DNA of 64,000 nucleotides from Sediminibacterium sp. (GTDB lineage Bacteria > Bacteroidota > Bacteroidia > Chitinophagales > Chitinophagaceae), in the NCBI RefSeq assembly GCF_019264485.1, contig NZ_JAHVAA010000014.1, forward strand, positions 62,001 to 126,000, in the 5' to 3' direction. Each line of letters opens with the position of its first letter. Position 1 is the first letter of the stretch. The position numbers and the translations under genes are program-made. The notes below the pieces were generated by a model. The model searched no databases. It saw nothing but the letters and a program-made list of their open reading frames with translations, and was not told the DNA's origin. Positions 26,032 to 36,165 of the stretch are shown here, one piece after another.

Positions 26032-27624
26032 TTAATGTAGGTTACCGCTCTTAACGGCTTTTTCAATAAGATCCAATCTCGCTTTTTTAGGATCAGGTTT
26101 TCCAACTGCTACACCATCAGATTGAATCTCGAGCAATTCATTCTTTCTTTCATTAAATATTGGCCAATGTGGTAACCCTTTTCCATTGGGATTGCCAGTC
26201 TTTGCAAAATTTACCCAGTAAGTGTTCAGCAACTTCGCAACCTGCTGATCTTTTACATCAACGGAACTACCATTGGGCGCCCTGAGATTATCAAATACAT
26301 AAGGAATTTCTGAAGCGTGAGCTGCTCCATAGCGCATTCTTTGCAGCATAGATGGTGAAACATAAGAAAACAAGTATATGTAGGCAGGGGAACTATTTTG
26401 CGTTATGGCTCTGGCTGTAAAGCGGGCAGGTTCTGCCCAGACTTTATCTGTGTTTACCATCGTCAACATTTTTGGAAATTCCGTCGTTCCATCAGGATCG
26501 TACACCACCCCTGCTTCGTTCTTCATCTTTCCGAATAAATTCAATAATGCTTCTTTGGAGTTCGCATTTACAAAACCCGCAGAAACTTCTGCACTGTTTG
26601 ATCCAATGATAACAGGAATCTCTGGAGCCCTGCCATTATTGTAAGCAGCTTGCGCTGTTTCAACAACCAATTTACCGTCAAGAATCGGCCCTGAATAAAT
26701 AGGAGCGCCGCCATTACTGTCGGTTTCCTGCCCACCGTCCAGTATTTTTGCTGCACTTAAACTACGCAATTGATCCAACGCTGTTGCATCAGCACCTTGA
26801 ATACCGTGTTTCTTAGCGAAATTAATCCCTATTGTTTCAGCAGAGACAGGGTAATATGAATCGTTTTTTTCTTTGTTGATGGGCCTGCCGGTCAATACCC
26901 CATCCCGACCTCCACCAGATTGAATGATTGCTTTTTGAAACAACCCCTGAGCACTTGGAATGGTAAGCAGTGACTGCACGGAAACACCACCTGCAGATTC
27001 GCCAAATATGGTGACGTTTTTAGGATCACCACCGAATGCAGAAATATTTTGCTGTATCCATTTTAGTGCTGCAATCTGGTCCATGTATCCGTAATTGCCT
27101 TTGAACTCATCAGGATGCTCATTGCTGAGTGCAGGAAAAGCAAAAAATCCAAAACGACCTAGCCTGTAATTGATGCTTACAAGAATCACACCCTTTTCGG
27201 TGAAGGGCAGGCCTTTGTAATCACCTTGTGAACCACTACCAAATACAAAAGCACCTCCGTGTATCCATACCATTACGGGTAGTTTTGCATTTGCCGTTGC
27301 ATTCACAGGTTTCCAGATATTTAGAAACAAACAGTCTTCGGATGAAGTTTTAGACAGGGAATCGGTTCTTGGAAAACCCATCTGCACGCAATCAGCGCAG
27401 TATTTGCTGGCATCACGTTCGCCTTGCCAAGCAATAGCAGGTTGCGGAGGCCTCCAACGGAAAGCCCCAACAGGTGGTGCTGCATAAGGTATCCCTTTAA
27501 AACTGGATACACCTGTTTCAGTAACTCCACGTACTAACCCTGAATTAGTACGTACCACTGGTCCTTCTTGGGCATAGATGGAGCAGGATAAAAGCAGTGT
27601 GAGGCTTGCGGTTAGTATTTTCAT
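26032..27624 (-). CDS. Exported carboxylesterase, type B family
   Basis: 530 residues, normal for the family. Signal peptide 1-18 (LLSCSIYAQ). Alpha/beta hydrolase with [31 protein letters not shown] and the nucleophile motif GESAGG (Ser at about 208); acid and His are in the C-terminal third (HASEIPYVF). It hydrolyses esters in the periplasm. It ends 11 bases before the CMD-cupin gene, so the two are surely co-transcribed. The natural ester is unknown; coupling with the downstream hydroxylase suggests stepwise breakdown or detoxification of an organic compound. Confidence 0.9.
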   Translation of the reverse strand: MKILTASLTLLLSCSIYAQEGPVVRTNSGLVRGVTETGVSSFKGIPYAAPPVGAFRWRPPQPAIAWQGERDASKYCADCVQMGFPRTDSLSKTSSEDCLFLNIWKPVNATANAKLPVMVWIHGGAFVFGSGSQGDYKGLPFTEKGVILVSINYRLGRFGFFAFPALSNEHPDEFKGNYGYMDQIAALKWIQQNISAFGGDPKNVTIFGESAGGVSVQSLLTIPSAQGLFQKAIIQSGGGRDGVLTGRPINKEKNDSYYPVSAETIGINFAKKHGIQGADATALDQLRSLSAAKILDGGQETDSNGGAPIYSGPILDGKLVVETAQAAYNNGRAPEIPVIIGSNSAEVSAGFVNANSKEALLNLFGKMKNEAGVVYDPDGTTEFPKMLTMVNTDKVWAEPARFTARAITQNSSPAYIYLFSYVSPSMLQRMRYGAAHASEIPYVFDNLRAPNGSSVDVKDQQVAKLLNTYWVNFAKTGNPNGKGLPHWPIFNERKNELLEIQSDGVAVGKPDPKKARLDLIEKAVKSGNLH

Positions 27625-27661
27625 AATTGCATTTTGGGTTGAGGTTTATTTTTCTAGTATG

Positions 27662-28249
27662 TTAAAAGATCATTTTAATTTTTCGCAACCATTTTATAAC
27701 ATCCTTATTAACAGCAATTGCTTTTTCATTTCTAATCTCGAGCAATCTTCCTTCGTTTTCAAATCCACCCGTTGTTGAAAACCCTTCAGGTATAATGCAA
27801 CCAACGCATAGTTCTTTTACAGTTTCAAAACTGCTTCCCTTACCATAACCTCCATTAGTGTTGAAGAGAATTACTTTCTTATTATTCAGTTTATATTGTG
27901 TAAGAAAGGTTTTGACTGGTGGCGGCAATTTCATGCCCCATGTAGGGAAGCCAAGGAAAATTGTTTTATAGTTTTCAATATTATCGATCCTGTTCTTTAA
28001 AGGTGGCAAATATCCTGTTTCATTTTCCCGTACAACTTGCGCAACTGTAGAACGATAATTTTCAGGATAAGGAGTTACCAATTCAAGTGCCACTAATTTT
28101 CCCCCAACCTGTTTATGAATTATTTCTGCAACTGCTTTTGTGTTATTGGTTCTTGACAAGTACACAATTAAAATTTCATCAATAGAACTCTTCTGAGCTT
28201 GAGTGCAGCCTGACAATATGATCAGCAGCGAAACGAAAAAATATTTCAT
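27662..28249 (-). CDS. Flavodoxin-domain lipoprotein
   Basis: 195 residues. A lipoprotein signal (LLIILSGCTQAQ, Cys at about 15) precedes a flavodoxin fold with the FMN phosphate loop YLSRTNNTKAVAEII and FLGFPTWGMKLPP around the flavin, plus LFNTNGGYGKGS. Flavodoxins are normally cytoplasmic; here the sequence shows clear export. It is 12 bases after the cupin gene and 38 before the esterase. It may move electrons, or reduce small molecules, in the envelope. Confidence 0.82.
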   Translation of the reverse strand: MKYFFVSLLIILSGCTQAQKSSIDEILIVYLSRTNNTKAVAEIIHKQVGGKLVALELVTPYPENYRSTVAQVVRENETGYLPPLKNRIDNIENYKTIFLGFPTWGMKLPPPVKTFLTQYKLNNKKVILFNTNGGYGKGSSFETVKELCVGCIIPEGFSTTGGFENEGRLLEIRNEKAIAVNKDVIKWLRKIKMIF

Positions 28250-28260
28250 GAGGTAGAAAA

Positions 28261-28719
28261 TTAGAGTTTGGCCTCGCTGTTATATTCAGCATCAGTTACA
28301 GGCAGTAACCATATAGTAACTCCTTTTTGTGTTGAGTAGGTTGCCATATAACTTACGCCGGTTTCAGCAGAAGCTCCATGCCAATGTTCTACGCCTGGAA
28401 GACATTTGATTACTTCGCCTTTGCGTACTACCTGTTTGGGTTTGCCTCTTTCTTGGTAGTAGCCAACCCCTTCGGTGATCACCAAAATTTGTCCGCCGGG
28501 ATGAGAGTGCCATGCCAATTTTTGGCCTTTGGGAAATGTTGCAACGGCAATATTAAAATTGAAAATGCTGTCAGAACTGATCAATTCGATAAGTGTATTA
28601 GAGGGTGTAGTCCTAACTGGAATAGCTACGCCGTTTTTTGTATAAGTGGTGCTTTCCTGGGCAGATATCTGAGTGGCAAAAACTAATGCAAAAACGAGGA
28701 GCAAGTTGATTTTTCTCAT
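28261..28719 (-). CDS. Exported single-domain cupin
   Basis: 152 residues with a signal peptide (residues 1-20, FATQISAQ). One cupin barrel with WHSHPGGQILVITEGVG and HWHGASAETG metal-binding motifs. These match the C-terminal half of the CMD-cupin protein at 24969, including YYQE-GKP and the ending PVTDAEY versus PLTEQEY, so one arose by duplication from the other. Function unknown; perhaps a periplasmic metal-dependent isomerase or dioxygenase-like protein. Confidence 0.8.
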   Translation of the reverse strand: MRKINLLLVFALVFATQISAQESTTYTKNGVAIPVRTTPSNTLIELISSDSIFNFNIAVATFPKGQKLAWHSHPGGQILVITEGVGYYQERGKPKQVVRKGEVIKCLPGVEHWHGASAETGVSYMATYSTQKGVTIWLLPVTDAEYNSEAKL

Positions 28720-28793
28720 GGCTATTTTTTAGGTGAGATTTAATGATGATTATTCTATGATACGTTGATGATGATGACAGTTTGTAACTTATT

Positions 28794-29276
28794 TTATTTA
28801 TTCAATTTCACAGGTCGCGAAAGATGAGAAAAGGTGAGTGATCCCATTTTCCATTTTCCGTTTTCTTTAATGTACACTTCTGTTACCATAAAAGCATTGA
28901 CAACCTCATTTCCACCAACCGCTGCCACCAGGTCAATATCGTTTAACAGGATTGCAGTATTTCCGAAGAAATTCACAGAGGCGCTGTAGACCTCAGCTTT
29001 CTTATACCATATTCTACCGGCTTTGATCGTGCTCAATTCTTGTGTTTTACCCCAACTACCTCCCATATGGACGAAGACGGATTTTTCTCCAAACAACTCA
29101 TTTAACGCATCCACATTTTTATCTGCCATCCAAGCCCATTTATTTTTGGAAAGGTCGAGTATTTCCTGCTCCTCCTTTGAAACATCGGTCGCGGAAGAAG
29201 TAGGCAGCTTTGCCTGTGCATATACTATTTGCCCTGAAGCAAAACAAAAGAACAAAGCGATCATTACTTTTTTCAT
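28794..29276 (-). CDS. Exported NTF2-like (DUF4440) protein
   Basis: 160 residues. Signal peptide 1-21 (SGQIVYAQ) then one NTF2-like cone domain (EEQEILDLSKNKWAWMADKNVDALNELF, VFVHMGGSWGKTQEL, GKWKMGSLTFSHL). The fold serves as a small-molecule pocket or isomerase in other proteins. It stands 74 bases upstream of the cupin gene in the island run. No catalytic residues can be named with confidence. Confidence 0.75.
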   Translation of the reverse strand: MKKVMIALFFCFASGQIVYAQAKLPTSSATDVSKEEQEILDLSKNKWAWMADKNVDALNELFGEKSVFVHMGGSWGKTQELSTIKAGRIWYKKAEVYSASVNFFGNTAILLNDIDLVAAVGGNEVVNAFMVTEVYIKENGKWKMGSLTFSHLSRPVKLNK

Positions 29277-29304
29277 AGTTTGGAATTTGAGTTATAGAAT
29301 ATCG

Positions 29305-31162
<1,858 letters not shown>

Positions 31163-31283
31163 CTATTCTCTTTAAAGTACAAATATCTTACCATTACTAT
31201 CGATCAGGGAAGACATATTACGGTTTGTTCTACCATTATTACTGATCATGGGTAATTGAATAACAGGTAAGCAGATATCTTGA

Positions 31284-31291
31284 TAAGTTTG
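31284..31291 (+). promoter_or_regulatory. -7 promoter box (TAAGTTTG) of the araC-type gene
   Basis: Exact TAnnTTTG match, 18 bases before the TTG at 31310. It lies in the short divergent gap with the AKR operon, so regulator and operon promoters are adjacent. Confidence 0.45.
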
Positions 31292-31309
31292 TGTATTAAA
31301 CGCATTAAA

Positions 31310-32209
31310 TTGGAACAGATCATCAATTTTGACACTATTACGAAATACAACGATTTCAACAAAAATGAAACTAAGCACCCATTGGTAAGTATCGTTGATT
31401 TTTCAAAAGCGGCCCCCCGCCATGGCGGCTTTAAGGCTCTATTTGGGTTTTATACCGTTTTCCTGAAAGAAGTGAAGTGTGGGGATTTAGTCTATGGAAA
31501 AAATAATTATGACTACCAGGAAGGCACACTCGTTTTTTTGGGGCCTGGGCAGGTTTTAACAGCAACCTACAGCGAAGAAGCTTATCAGCCAAAAGGTTGG
31601 GGTTTAATTTTTCACCCAGACCTGATAGTGGGAACCTCTTTAGGTCGCCATATTCATGATTATTCCTTTTTTGGTTATGAAACAAGAGAAGCATTGCATT
31701 TATCGGAAAGGGAAAGAAATATTGTACTCGAAAGTTTTCAAAAGATCGATTATGAACTTGAACATGGTATCGATAAGCACAGCAAGAAACTTATCATTGC
31801 CAACATCATATTGTTCCTGGACTATTGTACCAGATTCTACGATCGCCAGTTCATTACCCGTGATAACGTTCACAAAGGAATTTTAGAAAGATTTGAAGAA
31901 TTGCTTGGCAGTTATTTCAATTCGGATAAGCCATTTACCCTTGGTCTGCCATCAGTAGCCTTCTGCGCAGAAGAATTAAATCTATCTCCCAATTATTTTG
32001 GCGACCTGATAAAGAAAGAAACCGGTATCACTGCACAGGAATTCATTCATACCAAAATCATCAATATCGCTAAAGAAAAAATTTTCGATATTAATAAATC
32101 AGTGAATCAGGTTGCATTCGAGATGGGTTTTAAATATCCACAACACTTTTCGAGGTTGTTTAAGAAAAAAGTAGGAGTTTCTCCTAATGAGTATCGATCG
32201 CTTAATTAG
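31310..32209 (+). CDS. AraC-family transcriptional regulator
   Basis: About 299 residues. The frame is open from a TTG at 31280, but that codon overlaps the -7 box, and family members begin at the EQIINFDTITKYNDFN segment, so the TTG at 31310 is preferred. The N-terminal part is a cupin-like sensor (EVKCGDLVYGKNNYDYQEGTLVFLGPGQV); the C-terminal 100 residues hold two helix-turn-helix motifs (VAFCAEELNLSPNYFGDLIKKETG and VNQVAFEMGFKYPQHFSRLFKKKVG). Divergent from the AKR operon, it probably activates the island genes in response to an unknown compound. Confidence 0.88.
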   Translation: MEQIINFDTITKYNDFNKNETKHPLVSIVDFSKAAPRHGGFKALFGFYTVFLKEVKCGDLVYGKNNYDYQEGTLVFLGPGQVLTATYSEEAYQPKGWGLIFHPDLIVGTSLGRHIHDYSFFGYETREALHLSERERNIVLESFQKIDYELEHGIDKHSKKLIIANIILFLDYCTRFYDRQFITRDNVHKGILERFEELLGSYFNSDKPFTLGLPSVAFCAEELNLSPNYFGDLIKKETGITAQEFIHTKIINIAKEKIFDINKSVNQVAFEMGFKYPQHFSRLFKKKVGVSPNEYRSLN

Positions 32210-32297
32210 CATATCCACTCAAGAAAAAAACTTGGACCTTGTACTAAACTGTTGCAAGTACACCAAGAAATGAATGGCGGAAAGAAGACAATATCTA

Positions 32298-32480
32298 ACT
32301 TGTAGGAACTGCTTGAAAAAGCTTGAAAAAATTAGTGAAATGTTGGTGTGAGGGAGCTTGGACGAAAAGAGAAGATTACACAAAACCTTATTTCCAGAGG
32401 GTATACTCTTTGATGCAGAAAATCACCAATATCTAACTCGCAAAATCAATTCCTATGTTGAGTTAGTAAATAGATCATAA
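32298..32480 (+). pseudogene. C-terminal remnant of a serine site-specific recombinase
   Basis: Reading from 32352 to the TAA at 32478-32480 gives 42 residues with GSLDEKRRLHKTLFPEGI and YLTRKINSYVELV, the conserved end of large serine recombinases of Bacteroidota. In the same frame, before an interrupting TGA at 32349-32351, lies LKKLEKISEMLV, which fits the helix expected just upstream. The catalytic N-terminal domain is missing. It sits 61 bases from the tRNA-Met 3' end, where an integrase is expected. Confidence 0.65.
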
Positions 32481-32499
32481 TGATTTGTGAAGGCAAAAA

Positions 32500-32537
32500 A
32501 ATAGGATTTTCCAATGAAACCATTGAAAAATCCTATT
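32500..32537 (-). terminator. Terminator downstream of tRNA-Met (island-borne)
   Basis: 17-base arms (32500-32516 and 32521-32537, one mismatch) with loop AAAC, followed on the minus strand by seven T. It lies directly after the tRNA 3' end and overlaps the first bases of the direct repeat. The island thus seems to have supplied a new terminator for the tRNA gene. Confidence 0.78.
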
Positions 32538-32553
32538 CTGTAGCGGGATCGGG
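32534..32553. repeat. Direct repeat (putative att site, tRNA end)
   Basis: TATTCTGTAGCGGGATCGGG, identical to 21164-21183. Bases 32541-32553 are the end of the tRNA-Met gene (discriminator, acceptor strand and start of the T stem). Confidence 0.75.
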
Positions 32554-32614
32554 AGTTGAACCCGAGACCTTTGGGTTATGAATCCAACGCTCTAACCACC
32601 TGAGCTACCCCGCC
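32541..32614 (-). tRNA. tRNA-Met (CAT)
   Basis: 74-base cloverleaf without encoded CCA. Acceptor GGCGGGG pairs with TCCCGCT (two G-U pairs), D stem GCTC/GAGC, anticodon loop TTCATAA, T loop TTCAACT between TCGGG and CCCGA. The anticodon is CAT; the anticodon stem lacks the three G-C pairs of initiator tRNA, so elongator Met is most likely and lysidine-modified Ile cannot be excluded. Confidence 0.93.
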
Positions 32615-32661
32615 GGGTATGTAAATTTTCATTTACGGGGTGCAAATATAGGGGTTCAGGC

Positions 32662-34725
32662 TTAGTATGCCAACAATTTTGCGATCCTATTCGCCACTGT
32701 ATTGGCATTGGGTAACATGGCTGCTTCCAGGGCCAGATTGATGGGCACCGCTGGCAGATTCAGAGATCCTGATACCTCTACCCGGGCATCCAGGAAATGA
32801 TAACAATGATTGCTGATTCGCAGGGCCAGGGCTTCTGCAAAAGAATTATTCTGCTGTTCTTCACTCAGCACCAGCACTTTGCCGTGTTTTTTTACCAACT
32901 GGTATATCTGCTCCTCATCCAAAGGATAGAGTGTACGCAGATCGAGCACTTCTACCTGCCCCGGGAAATTGGCCGCTGCGGCTTTTGCCCAGTAAACGCC
33001 CATGCCATAGGTAATCACACAAACAGTTTCTCCTCTTTTTATTTTTCCGGGATCGGCTGCCATTACAATATTGGCTTTGCCCAATGGCAATATATAGTCT
33101 TTGGACGGCTCGATGGTTTTGGCCTCTTCTGTACCAGGCACTTTACTCCAGTATAAGCCTTTATGCTCCAGCATTACTACGGGATTGGGATCATGATAAG
33201 CCGCTTTTAACAAGCCTTTCATATCTGCCGCATTCGATGGATATACAATTTTAATACCCTTTACTGTTAACAGGGTACTTTCTACGCTGCCACTATGGTA
33301 TGGGCCACCTCCTCCATAAGCGCCAATGGGCACCCTTAATACCATACCCACCGGAAATTTTCCGTTGGAGAGATAACAGGATTTAGACAGTTCAGTCACC
33401 AATTGATTAAATCCAGGATAGATATAATCTGCGAACTGCACTTCCACCATGGGTTTCATACCCAGAGCAGACAATCCGGCTGTTGAACCAACAATATAGG
33501 CTTCCTGTATAGCCGTATTAAATACCCTGTGCTCACCAAATTTATCGGCCAGCGTTGCTGCTTCACGAAATACACCCCCCAGGCGGGCACCTACGTCCTG
33601 CCCATATAAAACAGCTTCAGCATGATCTTCCATCAGCTCCTCAATGGCATGAAGAGCGGCATCTACCATCAATACTTTTTCAGCATTTTTTGGTGAACGC
33701 TGTCCTTTTTCTTCTTTTACCGGCGTTGGTGCAAATACATGGTCTTCCACCGTTTTCGGATCCGGTTCCGGCGATGCCTGTGCCCTTGTAAAATCTGCTA
33801 TTACCTTTTCCTCGGCTTCTTTTTCGATGGCACTGATCACATGTTCGGCTATACCCAGGTCTGCAAGTAATAACCTTAGTTTGGGCAAGGGATCATATGA
33901 GCCATGTTTTAAGAGGTCTTCCCTGCTTCTGTAAAACTCTTTTCGTACCCCACTTGTATGATGCCCTAACAGGGGAACTTTTGCATGTACAAGTGCGGGT
34001 TTTCTTTCCGTGCGGGTATATTCTATGGCTTCTGCCATGGTTTCATAGCTTCTGATAAAATCACTTCCATCACATTGCCATCTTTTTAATCCCTTAAACC
34101 CTGCTGCAAAATCATATGCATTCATGGCTCGCACTTCTTCTGCCGATGCACTAATGCTCCACTGGTTATCCTGTACGAGATAAATGATGGGTAATTGTTT
34201 GAGCACAGCAAACTGCATGGCTTCACTCACTTCTCCTTCGGTTACACTTCCATCACCCAGTGAACATACTACAATGGGTAATTGTCCGTTTATGGTGTGC
34301 AGTTTTTCGCTTTGAATTTTTTCGAGGTACTGTATCCCCTGTGCCAGTCCGGTAGTAGGTATGGTTTGCATACCGGTGGCACTGCTCTGGTGAATAATAT
34401 AAGGACGATTTACATCTCTGCTGCTGGGGTGACAATAATAGGATCTGCCGCCGGAGAAAGGGTCTTCCTTTTTTGCCAGCAATTGAAGCATCAGTTCATA
34501 TGGTTGAAAACCGATTGATAGCATGATGCTGTCGTCGCGGTAGTATGGGCTTACCCAATCGCAGGCTAATAACTGCATACCTGTAGCCAGTTGAATGGCT
34601 TCATGACCGCGCGATGTGGAGTGAACATATTTACATATCTGTCTGTTGGCATCATAAGTATCACACATGGCTTTGGCAGTGGCCATGTATTTATATGCCT
34701 GTATTAATATTTCCGGGGTAAGCAT
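32662..34725 (-). CDS. 2-oxoacid dehydrogenase E1, fused alpha and beta subunits
   Basis: 687 residues from ATG 34725 (an upstream ATG at 34773 would overlap the FAH-family gene). The N-terminal half is E1 alpha with the thiamine-diphosphate motif GDGSVTEGEVSEAMQF...QDNQ (about 156-190); the C-terminal half is E1 beta (VLYGQDVGARLGGVFREAATL, VGMVLRVPIGAYGGGGPYHS, VVMLEHKGLYW). The fusion is common in Bacteroidota and probably serves branched-chain 2-oxoacid (or related) oxidation with E2/E3 encoded elsewhere. The FAH-family gene directly upstream is likely in the same transcript. Confidence 0.92.
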   Translation of the reverse strand: MLTPEILIQAYKYMATAKAMCDTYDANRQICKYVHSTSRGHEAIQLATGMQLLACDWVSPYYRDDSIMLSIGFQPYELMLQLLAKKEDPFSGGRSYYCHPSSRDVNRPYIIHQSSATGMQTIPTTGLAQGIQYLEKIQSEKLHTINGQLPIVVCSLGDGSVTEGEVSEAMQFAVLKQLPIIYLVQDNQWSISASAEEVRAMNAYDFAAGFKGLKRWQCDGSDFIRSYETMAEAIEYTRTERKPALVHAKVPLLGHHTSGVRKEFYRSREDLLKHGSYDPLPKLRLLLADLGIAEHVISAIEKEAEEKVIADFTRAQASPEPDPKTVEDHVFAPTPVKEEKGQRSPKNAEKVLMVDAALHAIEELMEDHAEAVLYGQDVGARLGGVFREAATLADKFGEHRVFNTAIQEAYIVGSTAGLSALGMKPMVEVQFADYIYPGFNQLVTELSKSCYLSNGKFPVGMVLRVPIGAYGGGGPYHSGSVESTLLTVKGIKIVYPSNAADMKGLLKAAYHDPNPVVMLEHKGLYWSKVPGTEEAKTIEPSKDYILPLGKANIVMAADPGKIKRGETVCVITYGMGVYWAKAAAANFPGQVEVLDLRTLYPLDEEQIYQLVKKHGKVLVLSEEQQNNSFAEALALRISNHCYHFLDARVEVSGSLNLPAVPINLALEAAMLPNANTVANRIAKLLAY

Positions 34726-34753
34726 CAATCGTAATAACGATTTCTGGCTCTTT

Positions 34754-35371
34754 TTATTTGATCTCCAGCTCAAACATTTTTTCCTGTCCGAGGTAGCCCT
34801 CGAGTATGTCGCCTACAACGCATTCGCCTACGCCGGCGGGTGTACCGGTAAAAATCAAGTCCCCGATATTTAGTGAAAAATACTGCGTAATATGAGCTAT
34901 GATGTGATCGCAGGAAAAAATCATCTGTGAAGTATTTCCATCCTGTACCAGTTCTTTATTCTTCTGCATAGAGAACTGCAGGGGCGAACGCATGGTATCG
35001 GGTTGTAATGGCATCCATTTTCCTACTACTGCAGACTGATCCCATGCTTTTGCTTTTTCCCAGGGGAGGCCTTTTTTCTTGAGTTCAGCCTGAATATCTC
35101 TTGCTGTAAAATCAATGCCCACGGTTATAGCATCGTAATAGCGGTGCGCCTGGTGTTCCTGTATGTATTTACCGTTCTTACTTATACGCAATACCAGTTC
35201 TGCTTCATAATGCAGTTCATTGGTAAATTCGGGATAATAAAAGGGCGTATTGGGCTGTAGCAGGGCCGACTTAGGCTTCATGAATATTACCGGCTCTTCG
35301 GGTACCGCATTACCTAATTCCTTTGCATGGTCGACATAATTCCTGCCAACACAAAAAATTTTCATACACAT
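34754..35371 (-). CDS. Fumarylacetoacetate hydrolase-family protein (FAHD1-like)
   Basis: 205 residues (ATG 35371; a second ATG at 35365 gives the family start MKIFCVGRNYVDHAKEL). Metal ligands are seen in HYEAELVLRI (Glu-x-Glu) and GIDFTARD (Asp). Short single-domain members act as acylpyruvate hydrolases or oxaloacetate decarboxylases in the cytoplasm. It is 28 bases upstream of the E1 gene. Confidence 0.9.
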   Translation of the reverse strand: MCMKIFCVGRNYVDHAKELGNAVPEEPVIFMKPKSALLQPNTPFYYPEFTNELHYEAELVLRISKNGKYIQEHQAHRYYDAITVGIDFTARDIQAELKKKGLPWEKAKAWDQSAVVGKWMPLQPDTMRSPLQFSMQKNKELVQDGNTSQMIFSCDHIIAHITQYFSLNIGDLIFTGTPAGVGECVVGDILEGYLGQEKMFELEIK

Positions 35372-35486
35372 TGATTTAATATTAACCAGACATCTTTTCG
35401 ATCACCCGGCCTGAAAAGGGTTGGTGTTTTTCAAAGGATTGAAATGGATAATATTGATCTCTGATAACGTCTAAACACAGATTATA

Positions 35487-36062
35487 TTATAAAAAACTCA
35501 GGTTATTTACGGTATTCATTGTTTTTTCGAGCCCGATAGTGGCAAAAGACTCTATAATCTCTACCGATTTATTAATCTTCTCTTGTACCACCGGCTGTTC
35601 TTCGGGAAACCATTTACCCAATACAAAATCAACCTGCCTGCCTTTCGGATACTGATTGCCAATTCCGAAACGAAGTTTAGGATACTGGTCGGTACCCAAT
35701 GTAAGCTGAATATCTTTCAAACCATTATGACCCGCATCAGAACCCGATCCCCTTAACCTGAGTTTACTCAAGGGCAAAGCTAAATCATCTACAATGGTCA
35801 GCGTATTACCAATTTCAATTTTCTCCTTATCCATCCAGTATTTAAATGCCTTGCCACTCAGGTTCATATAAGTGGTGGGTTTAATACAGATAAAAGTCCT
35901 GCCCTTCCATTTTACTTCCGCAACTTCGGCGAGCCTGTCGAGTTTAAAAAAAGCATTGTGGTGTAACACAAAAGCAGTTACCACATCAAACCCGATATTA
36001 TGACGGGTATGCCTGTATTCATCACCAATATTGCCCAACCCGACTATCAGGAACTTATTCAT
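35487..36062 (-). CDS. pth: Peptidyl-tRNA hydrolase
   Basis: 191 residues from ATG 36062; the frame extends upstream to 36083, but the conserved start is MNKFLIVGLGN and the -7 box lies at 36071-36078. Asn11, His21 (catalytic, in RHTRHNIGFD) and the KPTTYMNLSGKA and GSGSDAGHNGLK segments identify Pth, which frees tRNA from stalled peptidyl-tRNA. It normally follows prs and rplY; here a histidine kinase gene on the other strand lies between. Confidence 0.95.
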   Translation of the reverse strand: MNKFLIVGLGNIGDEYRHTRHNIGFDVVTAFVLHHNAFFKLDRLAEVAEVKWKGRTFICIKPTTYMNLSGKAFKYWMDKEKIEIGNTLTIVDDLALPLSKLRLRGSGSDAGHNGLKDIQLTLGTDQYPKLRFGIGNQYPKGRQVDFVLGKWFPEEQPVVQEKINKSVEIIESFATIGLEKTMNTVNNLSFL

Positions 36063-36070
36063 AGATAGGA

Positions 36071-36078
36071 CAAAAATA
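36071..36078 (-). promoter_or_regulatory. -7 promoter box (TATTTTTG) of pth
   Basis: Exact TAnnTTTG on the minus strand, 8 bases before the pth ATG, giving a very short or absent leader. It also supports start 36062 over the upstream frame extension. Confidence 0.55.
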
Positions 36079-36165
36079 ATCAAGAGTTTTATGCAAGACA
36101 GAAATAAAAAATAGCGTTTTCGATAAATATCGTTTTAATTTCGGTTACTGTTATTGAACCCCCTG

